DNA of 33,037 nt from Candidatus Woesearchaeota archaeon (lineage in GTDB: Archaea > Nanobdellota > Nanobdellia > Woesearchaeales > GCA-2687795): the NCBI GenBank assembly GCA_002687795.1, contig NZBG01000012.1, positions 1-33,037 of the forward strand, read 5' to 3'. The number at the start of each line of letters is the position of its first letter. Positions within the stretch are counted from its first letter, which is position 1. The notes under the pieces are model-generated. The model searched no databases and was not told where the DNA came from. It was given only the letters and a program-made list of their open reading frames with translations. This document shows positions 7,986-16,174 of this stretch, in pieces. Made by a program: the position numbers and the translations under genes.

Positions 7986-8908
7986 TTTTCCAGCTCCTCA
8001 TCAATGATTTTAGTAAAAGCCCTTATAGGCTTAGGACCTGTAATTACTCTGTTATTTATAAAGAATGTGGGTGTTCCCCTGACTCCTGCCTTAACACCAT
8101 CCCAAAAGTCGTTAATTACCTCATCCTTATACTTTCTTGAATCCATGCAGTCATCAAATTTCTCTATATCAAGCTCCAGCTCTTTCGCATACACTTTTAA
8201 TTCCCATGTATGATCCTCAGCTGCTTTGCATGATTCCTGCACCTCAAAAAGTATATCTCTAAACTCCCAATACCTTCCCTGTTCATTAGCGCAGTTAGCA
8301 GCCTCAGCATGCCAATCAGACTCAGCATGTTTCTCTGACAAAGGAAAGTCACGATAAACAAACCTTATCCTGCCTTCATATGTTTCAAGCAATTCCTTAA
8401 TCACTGGCTCAGCCTCCCTTGTATAAGGGCACATCAGGCAGCCGAACTCTATTATTGTAACCTTAGCATCCTCCGGCCCAATGCTTGGGTCATCATCAGC
8501 GGTAGGATAAACAACAGGACCGGTATAACTGCTATCATACTCTGACAAAGCATCTCCCTCAAACACTGCAAGAGGGCAGAAAGCATCTGATTCAGGTCCA
8601 TAACAGTTGCCATAAAGTGCATAATTATAAACAATAAATCCTGAATAGATCATGCTGGAAAAAAACATTATAAGGAAAAACCATGACAACAGCTCAAAAT
8701 GCCTGAACACAATCCTTGCAAGCTTAACATTCTTCCTCATCATCCTTCCGGTTATCTGGCTTTTCAGCCTTTGGTCTAGGTTAGAGGTGCATTTCCTGAA
8801 AGTCATCCTTCTAAACACACAATCAAATGCCTCAGCAGCAAGCTTACGGTGAGTTGCGCTGAAGATCCCCAGCACTCCAAACACTATAAGTGCTAATACG
8901 CATATCAT
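7982..8908 (-). CDS. Membrane-anchored DsbA-like thiol oxidoreductase
   Basis: 308 residues. Hydrophobic segments at ~1-17 and ~72-97 flank a basic Cys-containing loop. The C-terminal thioredoxin-fold domain (from ~145) carries IIEFGCLMCPYTREAEPVI with a CLMC active site (Cys157/Cys160), then FVYRDFPL, an inserted helical region, and GVRGTPTFFINN with the cis-proline loop. This matches DsbA/BdbD-type proteins that make or rearrange disulfides outside the membrane. A TATA-like box (about 8930-8940) lies close upstream, so the message is probably leaderless. First gene of an operon with the desulfurase and a mini membrane protein. The N-terminal two-span extension is unusual. No DsbB/VKOR partner is nearby. 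Confidence 0.8.
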   Translation of the reverse strand: MICVLALIVFGVLGIFSATHRKLAAEAFDCVFRRMTFRKCTSNLDQRLKSQITGRMMRKNVKLARIVFRHFELLSWFFLIMFFSSMIYSGFIVYNYALYGNCYGPESDAFCPLAVFEGDALSEYDSSYTGPVVYPTADDDPSIGPEDAKVTIIEFGCLMCPYTREAEPVIKELLETYEGRIRFVYRDFPLSEKHAESDWHAEAANCANEQGRYWEFRDILFEVQESCKAAEDHTWELKVYAKELELDIEKFDDCMDSRKYKDEVINDFWDGVKAGVRGTPTFFINNRVITGPKPIRAFTKIIDEELEK

Positions 8909-8961
8909 ATAGAATTGGATTATTTAGGGGTATTTAAAGGTTGTTGAAGTTTCAAGAGAAA

Positions 8962-10533
8962 TCAAACCTTCCCAAACAACTCAACAACCCTCTTCTTCCC
9001 CAAAGTAAGAATAAAACTCGCCAGCCTTGGCCCTCTTTCCTTGTTAATAAGCACAAGATAAGCAGCCTTAAAGAACTCACCCACTTTCAGGTCAAGCTCT
9101 TTGCAGATATCATAAAACCTCTCGTGCAGCTCCTTATCATCCTTAACCTTTCCCTTAAGAACCTCAGCAGCCTTATGCAAAGCATCCTTTTGTTTCTTAT
9201 CGAGATTTAAGCCTTCAGCAACCTTTTCCTGCACACTGAACTTAAACTCCTCAGGAGCATACTTCTCCAGCCAATTCAGCACACACTTACACTTAACATC
9301 AAACCTCTCCTTATCCTCCTTAGTCTTAAGAAACTCCTCAAAAAACTCAGCAGCCTTCTTAACATCCTTCTCATAAACCTGCAGCACAGTTGTCAAATGC
9401 CTAAACCCCGGCTGGAAAGGCATCTTCTTAGGAACATCAACTGAAGACAGCTCATAAATCCTCTTCTGCTTCTCAAAATCCTTCTCCTCAGCCTTCTCTT
9501 CCTTAAAATAAATCCTTTCACACTTATCAAAATCCTCATAAACCTTTAACACATCCAAATCAAAGCTAATCGCAAACTCAGCTGCAGGCCTTGAGCCTGC
9601 AAAGATATACCTCACGATTGAGGGCTCATAAACCTCCAAAACATCCTTCAATGTAAAGATAATGCCTTTTGAAGAAGAAAACTGCTTTCCACCTTTTATG
9701 CCGATCCAGCCAAACCCAAACCCTAAAGCCTTTTCAATACCATAAACCTCCTTTGCCATCAACGCAGCAGTAGCAAAAACACCGCCAGCTACATAATGGT
9801 CCTTTCCCGCTGACTCAAAATCCACGCCCTTATAATCCCAGAAAGCCGGAACCTGGATCCTGTACTTCAACTTTAACAAACCTTTCTTCCTGAAATCAAA
9901 ACTTTTCCATTCACCCTTTTGGTCTTTATACCTGGCCTCATAACCCCCAACATACTCCATCTCTTCCGCCTCAAAACCTGTTTCTTCATCATAGATAGAT
10001 ATAGGCAGCCATCCTTCCTTAATGTTTTCTCTCCTGAACTTATTAAGAATATCTTTTATCTTATCTGTATTCTCCAAAGCAACCTTTATCTGCTCTGCAA
10101 GAACGCATTTCATATACTGCTCACTATTCCTTATTATTGTAGGGCTTAACCCGACAATAGGCAGCAGCTTCTCAAACTCTTCTTCACAATGCTCAGCATA
10201 ATTCTTATGCTTATCATCAACAACATCAGGAACATTGACAAGGGCCTGCCTAAGATGCTTCTTCAGAACATCAGCCTTTGGCATATTAACAGGAACCTTC
10301 CTAAAAACATCATAATCATCCCAATAATGGTAATGCGTTGCATTCTTCCCCTGATGCTTTAACGCCTTTGCGATAAAATCCCCCATGATAAACTCCCTGA
10401 AATTACCAATATGCAGGGTTCCTGAAGGTGTTGCCCCAGTTGCAACAACATACTCCTTTTTCCCAGGATTCCTTCTAATGATTTGTTCAGCAGCCTGGTC
10501 AGCCCAATGCATAACTTCAGTTTCTTTTTTCAT
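8962..10533 (-). CDS. lysS: Lysyl-tRNA synthetase, class I
   Basis: 523 residues, the usual length for archaeal class I LysRS, which charges tRNA-Lys in the cytosol. The HIGH-type motif is TPSGTLHIGNFREF (~35-48) and the KMSKS-type loop is KQFSSSKGIIFTL. Further class I LysRS features are the HYHYWDDYD segment and the C-terminal helical anticodon-binding region ending LGKKRVVELFGKV. An AT-rich box near 10557-10566 lies about 25 nt upstream of the ATG and suits a leaderless transcript. The gene is transcribed divergently from the small membrane protein gene at 10685. Confidence 0.95.
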   Translation of the reverse strand: MKKETEVMHWADQAAEQIIRRNPGKKEYVVATGATPSGTLHIGNFREFIMGDFIAKALKHQGKNATHYHYWDDYDVFRKVPVNMPKADVLKKHLRQALVNVPDVVDDKHKNYAEHCEEEFEKLLPIVGLSPTIIRNSEQYMKCVLAEQIKVALENTDKIKDILNKFRRENIKEGWLPISIYDEETGFEAEEMEYVGGYEARYKDQKGEWKSFDFRKKGLLKLKYRIQVPAFWDYKGVDFESAGKDHYVAGGVFATAALMAKEVYGIEKALGFGFGWIGIKGGKQFSSSKGIIFTLKDVLEVYEPSIVRYIFAGSRPAAEFAISFDLDVLKVYEDFDKCERIYFKEEKAEEKDFEKQKRIYELSSVDVPKKMPFQPGFRHLTTVLQVYEKDVKKAAEFFEEFLKTKEDKERFDVKCKCVLNWLEKYAPEEFKFSVQEKVAEGLNLDKKQKDALHKAAEVLKGKVKDDKELHERFYDICKELDLKVGEFFKAAYLVLINKERGPRLASFILTLGKKRVVELFGKV

Positions 10534-10664
10534 TAATCAGCATAAGAATTATGGATTATAAAAAGATTACTATAAACTGGCTGTTAAGTAAGAGGGTATA
10601 GACTAATCTACTACATAAATACTTATATACTTTTTATAGTAAGATATAACAAAAAGAGGTTCTA

Positions 10665-10730
10665 ATGAATAATATACCAGAAAAATGCAATTATTATATT
10701 TTTTGTTATCGAATATTATACTTCTTATAG
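10665..10730 (+). CDS. Possible 21-codon leader ORF overlapping the next gene
   Basis: A clear GAGG Shine-Dalgarno (10656-10659) sits before the ATG at 10665, which opens a 21-codon frame (MNNIPEKCNYYIFCYRILYF...) ending TAG at 10730. It overlaps the start of the longer ORF at 10685 in another frame. It could be a leader peptide controlling the downstream gene, or the downstream gene may carry a frameshift near its start. Confidence 0.25.
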   Translation: MNNIPEKCNYYIFCYRILYFL

Positions 10731-11107
10731 TTACTATGGTGATATTTATCCTATTTACTGAAAATATTCTCAGAGAAATTAATAGGTTCTGTGAATCTTG
10801 TCAACGTTTTATTTCTGAACGTAATGGTTTCTTTAAGATGCTATTTATTATTCTTTTTTTTGCTGAGCAAGGTCTTTTTTTATATATCTTAAACAAACAT
10901 TATGATATATCAAAAGATGCAGGTATTTTCATCAGTATTTTTGCGCTTATCGTGGTATTAACTGCTTCCTTCCAAGCATTTATTTGGGAATACAAATATA
11001 CCTTAACAGAACGTGCAAGGATTCTTTTGAAAAATTCTTTATTAAAATTAAGTGCATATAGAGAGTGGGTTGATAAATATCTTCGTATTAAATCAAAGAA
11101 AAAATAA
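10685..11107 (+). CDS. Small membrane protein of unknown function
   Basis: 140 residues with three hydrophobic segments (about 3-24, 49-69 and 81-102) and a very basic C-terminal tail (ending LRIKSKKK). The region after the first span contains a CESC pair. No family recognised. A strong TATA-like stretch (about 10624-10637) precedes it, but the best Shine-Dalgarno serves an out-of-frame ATG at 10665, so the start at 10685 is uncertain. The composition is AT-rich and the protein bulky-hydrophobic compared with neighbouring housekeeping genes, suggesting an accessory gene. Confidence 0.55.
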   Translation: MQLLYFLLSNIILLIVTMVIFILFTENILREINRFCESCQRFISERNGFFKMLFIILFFAEQGLFLYILNKHYDISKDAGIFISIFALIVVLTASFQAFIWEYKYTLTERARILLKNSLLKLSAYREWVDKYLRIKSKKK

Positions 11108-11224
11108 TTTATGTGCTTCCTTCAGAATTTCTTTTGACTTTCTTTGTAATTCTTTAGCTTCCCTTACTAATGTTTCCTCTTCGTCCTCTTCATCAACCTC
11201 TTTAACTTCTTCATCAGGTGGCAT
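11093..11224 (-). CDS. Small acidic, helical protein (43 aa)
   Basis: Direct translation gives MPPDEEVKEVDEEDEEETLV followed by REAKELQRKSKEILKEAHKLFFL and TGA. The first half is strongly acidic and the second is an amphipathic helix with coiled-coil spacing. A TATA-like TTTAAATA lies about 25-30 nt upstream (around 11249-11256) on the minus strand. Its 3' end overlaps the end of the facing membrane protein gene by 15 nt. No family recognised. Confidence 0.4.
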   Translation of the reverse strand: MPPDEEVKEVDEEDEEETLVREAKELQRKSKEILKEAHKLFFL

Positions 11225-11336
11225 ACTAATATACTAAATGACCCAATATTTAAATTTTTCTAAAAAGGATATATTTTTGGGGTATAGTATACAGTTTACT
11301 ATAACCTTTATATACCCTGCTCAATTTCCTAATATC

Positions 11337-11921
11337 ATGAAATTAATCCTTGTAAGGCATGGGGAAACGCCCTACAACATAAAGAAAATAATGCAGGGCC
11401 AGGCCCATGGAGAATTATCAGCTTTAGGCAGAGAGCAGGCTGATAAGCTAGGCAAAAGGCTCTCCAAAATGAGCATTGACCATATCTATTGCAGCGACCT
11501 GGGAAGAGCTAAGCAGACTGCAGATGAAATACTGAAACACACAAAAGCCCCCATTGAATATGTTGAAGATATAAGGGAAAAGAACTGCGGGGGATATGAA
11601 GGAAAAAGCTATTCAGGATTTGAAAGAGACCTATTAAACAGCCCTGATATGATGAACTTTAAGCCAAAGGATGGAGAATCCACCAACGAAGTGAATGAAA
11701 GAGTCTTAAGCTTTCTAACCGAAATTGAAAAAAAGCATAAAAACCAGACAGTTTTACTGGTCATGCATGGTGGTCCTATTGCAAACTTCCTATTGCAAAT
11801 ATTAAAAGACAAGAAATTTGAAGAAGTGATTCCCCCTAATTGTGCAGTAAGCATTATAGAAAAACAAGAAGACAATGATTATAAAGTAGAATTACTTAAT
11901 TGCACAGAGCATCTGTCATAA
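11337..11921 (+). CDS. Histidine phosphatase family protein (phosphoglycerate mutase-like)
   Basis: I start at the ATG at 11337 (194 residues), because MKLILVRHGETPYN is the normal N-terminus of the family and a TATA-like box (about 11307-11316) lies ~25 nt upstream. An in-frame ATG at 11238 lies upstream of the promoter. Seen: LVRHGET with nucleophilic His8, SDLGRAKQTA, REKNCGGYEG, and VMHGGPIANFL with the second catalytic His. The family removes phosphate from small metabolites through a phospho-histidine. The substrate cannot be told; cofactor-dependent phosphoglycerate mutase, an alpha-ribazole phosphatase-like enzyme or a nucleotide phosphatase are all possible. Confidence 0.85.
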   Translation: MKLILVRHGETPYNIKKIMQGQAHGELSALGREQADKLGKRLSKMSIDHIYCSDLGRAKQTADEILKHTKAPIEYVEDIREKNCGGYEGKSYSGFERDLLNSPDMMNFKPKDGESTNEVNERVLSFLTEIEKKHKNQTVLLVMHGGPIANFLLQILKDKKFEEVIPPNCAVSIIEKQEDNDYKVELLNCTEHLS

Positions 11922-11982
11922 TCACTTTCTAATCTGCTTCTTATACTCTAAAATTTATATAATTATCGTTAAGAATTTGTTA

Positions 11983-12831
11983 TCAATTAACTGGAATCAT
12001 CTCATCAAAAAAAGGGTTTGAGATATTTCTTAATAAATCACGAAAATCAGATTTATAGAATCCATGTAGTTCATAAGGTCTAACGATATTTGTATCATCC
12101 CATTTATAGCGCGCATCATTCAGCATAAGCTGATTCGAAGCCATTACATTGGTTTCGCCTTCATATCCAGGACCTGTAATTCCAACACCTGGCTCATAGT
12201 CTGCATTCCATTTTCCAAACGCAGTGAGAGCTACACATGAAGCGGAATTAACACCCATCACAATATAATTTATGATTCCTCTCATAAATATAACTTCTTC
12301 TAAGTCAGTATTAATCCAGCCATTATCATAAGCTTTCTTAATGTAATGTATATCCTCAAGCTCATTTAGTTTACTTTTAAGTGGCTCAATAGTATCCCCA
12401 CGGTCTTCATACTCAAAAACAATCACAGGAACATCCTTAATTCTGCAATAATCCAAAACCTCTATTTGGTTTCTTAATTCTCTCTCTAATTCTTCAGGAT
12501 TAACCCCTTCTTCTCCATATAAGAAATATGCCTGCATATCAATCAGAAACACAGCAGAATTATCCTTTCTTGGATTAAGATACCTGCCTTCTTCTGCATT
12601 ATAAAGAAGCTCAAATTCAATCCTGTTTCCATTCTCATCGAAATATAACCTTTGATTTAATTCTTCTTCCTCACTAACCTCTTCTATAACTGGTTCTATG
12701 AGCTCAAAAACCCCTATTTCGCAGCCAAAAAACGATAAACCCAAATGGACTGACATAACTCCGCCTAATAAAAGCCTTCTAAATCTGCCAATTTTAATGT
12801 TTTTATTTACTTCTCTTTCTAAACTATCCAT
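11983..12831 (-). CDS. Exported isochorismatase-like cysteine hydrolase
   Basis: 282 residues. The N-terminus has a basic stretch with RR, then LLLGGVMSVHLGLSFFGC, which looks like a lipoprotein signal with the lipobox Cys at ~37 and perhaps a Tat-type twin arginine. An acidic linker follows. The core has the isochorismatase-family triad: Asp in VFLIDMQAYF, Lys in YIKKAYDNGW and Cys in VMGVNSASCVALTAFG. The family hydrolyses isochorismate, nicotinamide, carbamoylsarcosine and similar substrates, nearly always in the cytosol, so an exported form is odd. The substrate is not predictable. Both flanking genes are unrelated. Confidence 0.7.
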   Translation of the reverse strand: MDSLEREVNKNIKIGRFRRLLLGGVMSVHLGLSFFGCEIGVFELIEPVIEEVSEEEELNQRLYFDENGNRIEFELLYNAEEGRYLNPRKDNSAVFLIDMQAYFLYGEEGVNPEELERELRNQIEVLDYCRIKDVPVIVFEYEDRGDTIEPLKSKLNELEDIHYIKKAYDNGWINTDLEEVIFMRGIINYIVMGVNSASCVALTAFGKWNADYEPGVGITGPGYEGETNVMASNQLMLNDARYKWDDTNIVRPYELHGFYKSDFRDLLRNISNPFFDEMIPVN

Positions 12832-12936
12832 TATATTTTCACTCTTTAGACCCTAAATAGGATGCAATTCTTATCAAGAAAGGCGCTATATTACTTTATA
12901 AATCTTTCTATTTTAACTGCTAAGAAGAAGTAAAAA

Positions 12937-13680
12937 CTAATGCTCAAAGATAAATTTAATCCCAAACATAAACAATATTCCAATCACAAAAAAAATGAAT
13001 GAGCTCAATGATTTCTTCAAGTCAGGCTCCTTATGCAGCTCAGGAATAAGGTCAGAGGCGGAGATATAAATAAACCCTCCTGCAGCAAAAGGCAAAATAA
13101 AAGGAATAATCCCTTCAACTGAGCCAGACAAAAAATATCCAATAACCCCTCCGGCAACACAGATGATCTGCGAGACAAAATTATAAGTTAAAGCCTTTAC
13201 CTTACTAAACCCCCCATAAACCAAAGCGCCAAAATCCCCCAGCTCCTGCGGAATCTCATGGCCTATGATAATAAGGCTTGTAACAATCCCAAAAGGAATG
13301 CTAACAAAAAAGCTTGCAGCGATGATCAGCCCGTCAATAAGGTTATGTATGCTATCCCCAAACAAAATCAGATAGGTAAAAGGATGCTCATCACATCTCC
13401 CAGTATGGCAGTGATGCCAATGAAGGAACCTCTCAATAAGAAAGAACACTATAAACCCAACCAGCAGATAGCCAAATGCTTTTGTTGTAGATAGTTCTTC
13501 TAAAGACTCAGTTAACAGATGAAACAATGAGCCGCTCAGCAAAGCACCAGCGGAAAAAGCAACTAAGATAATAAGTATCTTCTTAAGCAGCCTGTCTTTC
13601 ATCCATAATGAGAAAATGCCGATTAATGATATAAAGCCAACTATAGATGTCATTAATATTATCCATAACAAAATGCTCAT
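12937..13680 (-). CDS. ZIP-family metal permease
   Basis: 247 residues with about eight membrane segments. The metal-site helices are visible: FGDSIHNLIDGLIIAASF (His112, Asn113, Asp116) and IIGHEIPQELGDFGALVYGG (His141, Glu142, Glu146). A His-rich loop HWHHCHTGRCDEH (~88-99) sits between helices, as is usual in ZIP proteins. These proteins carry Zn2+ or Fe2+/Mn2+ into the cytoplasm. The ATG is 3 nt after the stop of the zinc-ribbon gene, so it is the last gene of the rnfC-rnfD-zinc ribbon-ZIP operon. This may link metal supply to assembly of that complex; the link is inferred from position only. Confidence 0.9.
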   Translation of the reverse strand: MSILLWIILMTSIVGFISLIGIFSLWMKDRLLKKILIILVAFSAGALLSGSLFHLLTESLEELSTTKAFGYLLVGFIVFFLIERFLHWHHCHTGRCDEHPFTYLILFGDSIHNLIDGLIIAASFFVSIPFGIVTSLIIIGHEIPQELGDFGALVYGGFSKVKALTYNFVSQIICVAGGVIGYFLSGSVEGIIPFILPFAAGGFIYISASDLIPELHKEPDLKKSLSSFIFFVIGILFMFGIKFIFEH

Positions 13681-13683
13681 TTT

Positions 13684-13836
13684 TTATTCCAATGGCTCAA
13701 ACCCAGCCCCTCCATTCTTCATAGCGCCTCCGCACTTTGGGCACTTCATCCCGCTGCAATCAACACCCTTTGGAGCAGGCATGCTAAACCCGCACTTTGT
13801 GCAGACACATGTTCCTATAACATCCTTATCATTCAT
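13684..13836 (-). CDS. Cys-rich zinc-ribbon / rubredoxin-like mini-protein (50 aa)
   Basis: Translated directly: MNDKDVIGTCVCTKCGFSMP, then APKGVDCSGMKCPKCGGAM and a short tail ending FEPLE. Two knuckles, C12-x2-C15-G and C32-P-x-C35-G, could bind zinc or iron as in zinc ribbons and rubredoxins, and two further cysteines (C10, C27) are in reach. The start overlaps the end of rnfD by 8 nt and the stop lies 3 nt before the ZIP gene, so it is firmly inside the operon. It may be an electron-carrying rubredoxin-like partner, an Fe-S/metal delivery helper, or a plain zinc-binding protein. Confidence 0.75.
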   Translation of the reverse strand: MNDKDVIGTCVCTKCGFSMPAPKGVDCSGMKCPKCGGAMKNGGAGFEPLE

Positions 13837-14761
13837 TTTTATTCACCTTTTCTACAAAACCAAACGGCTTCAACCTGGTCCATCTCTCAATCAGCGGACT
13901 AAACCCATTCATAAGTAAAATAGCATAAGTAACCCCCTCAGGCAGGCCGCTATAAAGCCTGATAATAACAGTAAGCACACCGCATCCAACCCCGAAGATA
14001 ACCCTTCCCTTCTTGGTCAAAGGCATGCCTTCATAACCGGTTGCCATGAAAAATGCAGCCAGGATAAGCCCTCCGGAAAGTATCTGGAAAACAGGATCCT
14101 TGCCAAGAACATAAGCCAGCACAAACAAACTGCCGATATAGGTTAAAGGAACTCTCCAGTCAATTATTTTAGTAACCATCAAAAACAATCCTCCAACCAG
14201 CAGCAAAAGCGCGGAAGTCTCTCCTATACAGCCCCCAATATTGCCTATAAAAAGCTCTGAATAAGATGCCATCTTAACCCCGCCAGCCTTCAAAGCCCAT
14301 AAAGGAGTTGCAGCTGTAACACCGTCAGCATTAATCCAGGCAGTCATCAAAGCTGGCCATGCAGCAACCAAAAATGCTCTCCCAACCAATGCAGGGTTAA
14401 ACATAGCATAACCAAACCCTCCAAACGCCCACTTTGCAATCGAAATAGCAAAGAAAGCCCCAACAGCAGGCATCCATAAAGGAACCGTAGGCGGCAAAAT
14501 CATACCTAACAACAAACCAGTAGCAACCGCAGAGCCATCAACCTTAACCTTCCTCTTAAGCAAAACCTGCATCAGCACCTGCGTCAAAACAGCGGAAACA
14601 ATGCTCACAACAATAATAAAAAGAGCCCTAGCGCCAAAAAAATAAACACCATACCCAGCAGCAGGAAGCAAAGCTAACAAGAAATAACCCATAATCCTTT
14701 TCTTTGAACTTTTATCAAAGATATGCGGGCTTACAGTAACGCTAAAATCTTGGTTAGCCAT
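13829..14761 (-). CDS. rnfD: RnfD, flavin-bearing membrane subunit of an Rnf-type complex
   Basis: 310 residues with many membrane segments. The opening VSPHIFDKSSKKRIMGYFLLALLPA, the DGSAVATGLLLGMILPPTVPLWMP segment and KWAFGGFGYAMFNPALVGRAF are characteristic of RnfD/NqrB. Thr152 in DGVTAATPLW matches the position where FMN is covalently attached in the family. The subunit takes part in electron transfer coupled to Na+ or H+ movement. It begins 1 nt after rnfC ends. RnfG, RnfE, RnfA and RnfB do not follow, so the complex is either encoded in pieces elsewhere or reduced. No ApbE flavin transferase is in the window. Confidence 0.9.
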   Translation of the reverse strand: MANQDFSVTVSPHIFDKSSKKRIMGYFLLALLPAAGYGVYFFGARALFIIVVSIVSAVLTQVLMQVLLKRKVKVDGSAVATGLLLGMILPPTVPLWMPAVGAFFAISIAKWAFGGFGYAMFNPALVGRAFLVAAWPALMTAWINADGVTAATPLWALKAGGVKMASYSELFIGNIGGCIGETSALLLLVGGLFLMVTKIIDWRVPLTYIGSLFVLAYVLGKDPVFQILSGGLILAAFFMATGYEGMPLTKKGRVIFGVGCGVLTVIIRLYSGLPEGVTYAILLMNGFSPLIERWTRLKPFGFVEKVNKNE

Positions 14762-14762
14762 C

Positions 14763-16070
14763 TTACTTCACACCGCCCTCCTTACTCTCGCGGATTTTCT
14801 CCTTAGCATACTTGATCCATTTAACCAATGGAACCTTGCTGGGGCAAACATAAGAGCAGATACCGCACTCAAAGCATGCAGTGGCATAATACTCCTCCGC
14901 CTGCTTTATCCTCTCCGCTCTCCCAAACCTTGCAATCGTAATAGGCATAAGATTCATAGGGCAATAATCAACGCACTTGCCGCACCTTATGCACTCCCTT
15001 TCCTCAGGCTCTTCAGCGTCTCCAAGAACCAAAACACCAGAACTGCCTTTAATAACAGGAACATTATCAGAACTCTGGGCAATCCCCATCATTGGACCTC
15101 CCATAATGAGCTTCTTAGGGCTTCCCTTATAACCCCCGCACTCCTTAACCAAATCCCTAACCAAAGTGCCTATCTTAACCATAACATTCTTAGGCTCATT
15201 AACATTCCCTGTAACAGTAACAACCCTCTCAATCAAAGGCTTGCCTAAATAAACAGCGTCATAAACAGCCTTTGCAGTGCCAACATTATTAACCACAACC
15301 CCAACATCCATAGGCAGCCCATTCAAAGGCACAACCCTGCCGACAAGCTCCTTGATCAGCATCTTCTCAGCGCCTAAAGGATACTTTGTTTTTAATGAAA
15401 CAACCTTAATATTATTATCACTCCCAACTTCCTTCTTTATGGCTTTTATAGCATCCCTTTTATTATCCTCAACCCCTATAAACCCATTCTTTGCATTAAC
15501 AATCTTCATCAGAACCTTAAGCCCTTTGACAATCTCAGAGCTATACTCAAGCATTAGCCTATGGTCAGCTGTAAGATAAGGCTCGCACTCAGCCCCATTC
15601 AGAATAACAGTATCAATCTTCTTCTCCTTAGGCGGTGAAAGCTTGACATGTGTGGGAAAAGTGGCTCCCCCAAGGCCAACAATGCCAGCCTCTTTAATAA
15701 TGCTCAACAGCTTATCCCTGCCCAGCTTATCTGCGCTCTTATTCTCCTTAAACCCTTCATCCTTACCATTTGATTCAATCACAACACTCAAAACCTTCTT
15801 TCCCATCGGATGCAGCCACTCCTTTACTTCAATAACCCTCCCAGAAACGCTTGAATGCACAGAAGCACTCACAAAACCATCACTCTTGCCTATCTTTTGC
15901 CCTTCTTTTACAGAATCACCCGCTTTAACAACAGGCTGGCACCCCTTTCCAATATGCTGCTGTAAAGGGATAATTACCCTCCTTTGGGCGCTTAAAACCT
16001 CAATCTTACTATTTTCTGTAAGCTCCAGGTGAGGTAAATATATACCTTTATTTAACAAAAAAGATGTCAT
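14763..16070 (-). CDS. rnfC: RnfC, Fe-S/NADH-type subunit of an Rnf-type complex
   Basis: 435 residues. The N-terminal biotinyl-like barrel reads LQQHIGKGCQPVVKAGDSVKEG. The Rossmann-like part has GLGGATFPTHVKL and ILNGAECEPYLTADHRLM, the FMN/NADH-binding signature of RnfC and NuoF. Near the C-terminus two 4Fe-4S motifs are intact: CIRCGKCVDYCP and CFECGICSYVCP. RnfC is the peripheral subunit that exchanges electrons with NAD or another soluble carrier. An AT-rich box (about 16095-16106) precedes the ATG by ~28 nt, so this starts the operon. The gene is divergent from the lipoprotein gene at 16175. Confidence 0.92.
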   Translation of the reverse strand: MTSFLLNKGIYLPHLELTENSKIEVLSAQRRVIIPLQQHIGKGCQPVVKAGDSVKEGQKIGKSDGFVSASVHSSVSGRVIEVKEWLHPMGKKVLSVVIESNGKDEGFKENKSADKLGRDKLLSIIKEAGIVGLGGATFPTHVKLSPPKEKKIDTVILNGAECEPYLTADHRLMLEYSSEIVKGLKVLMKIVNAKNGFIGVEDNKRDAIKAIKKEVGSDNNIKVVSLKTKYPLGAEKMLIKELVGRVVPLNGLPMDVGVVVNNVGTAKAVYDAVYLGKPLIERVVTVTGNVNEPKNVMVKIGTLVRDLVKECGGYKGSPKKLIMGGPMMGIAQSSDNVPVIKGSSGVLVLGDAEEPEERECIRCGKCVDYCPMNLMPITIARFGRAERIKQAEEYYATACFECGICSYVCPSKVPLVKWIKYAKEKIRESKEGGVK

Positions 16071-16174
16071 AAGCTTTTAATTATTCAGCTAAATTTAAAA
16101 AAGTTTTTATATTAGAACGTTTATAAAAATAATTAAACTACAATAACCTATAAAATTAAAAAGGAGGCAAAAAA

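Noticed and set aside
11238..11336. N-terminal extension of the histidine phosphatase
   Set aside because: The extension covers the TATA box, and the family normally starts at MKLILVRHGE.
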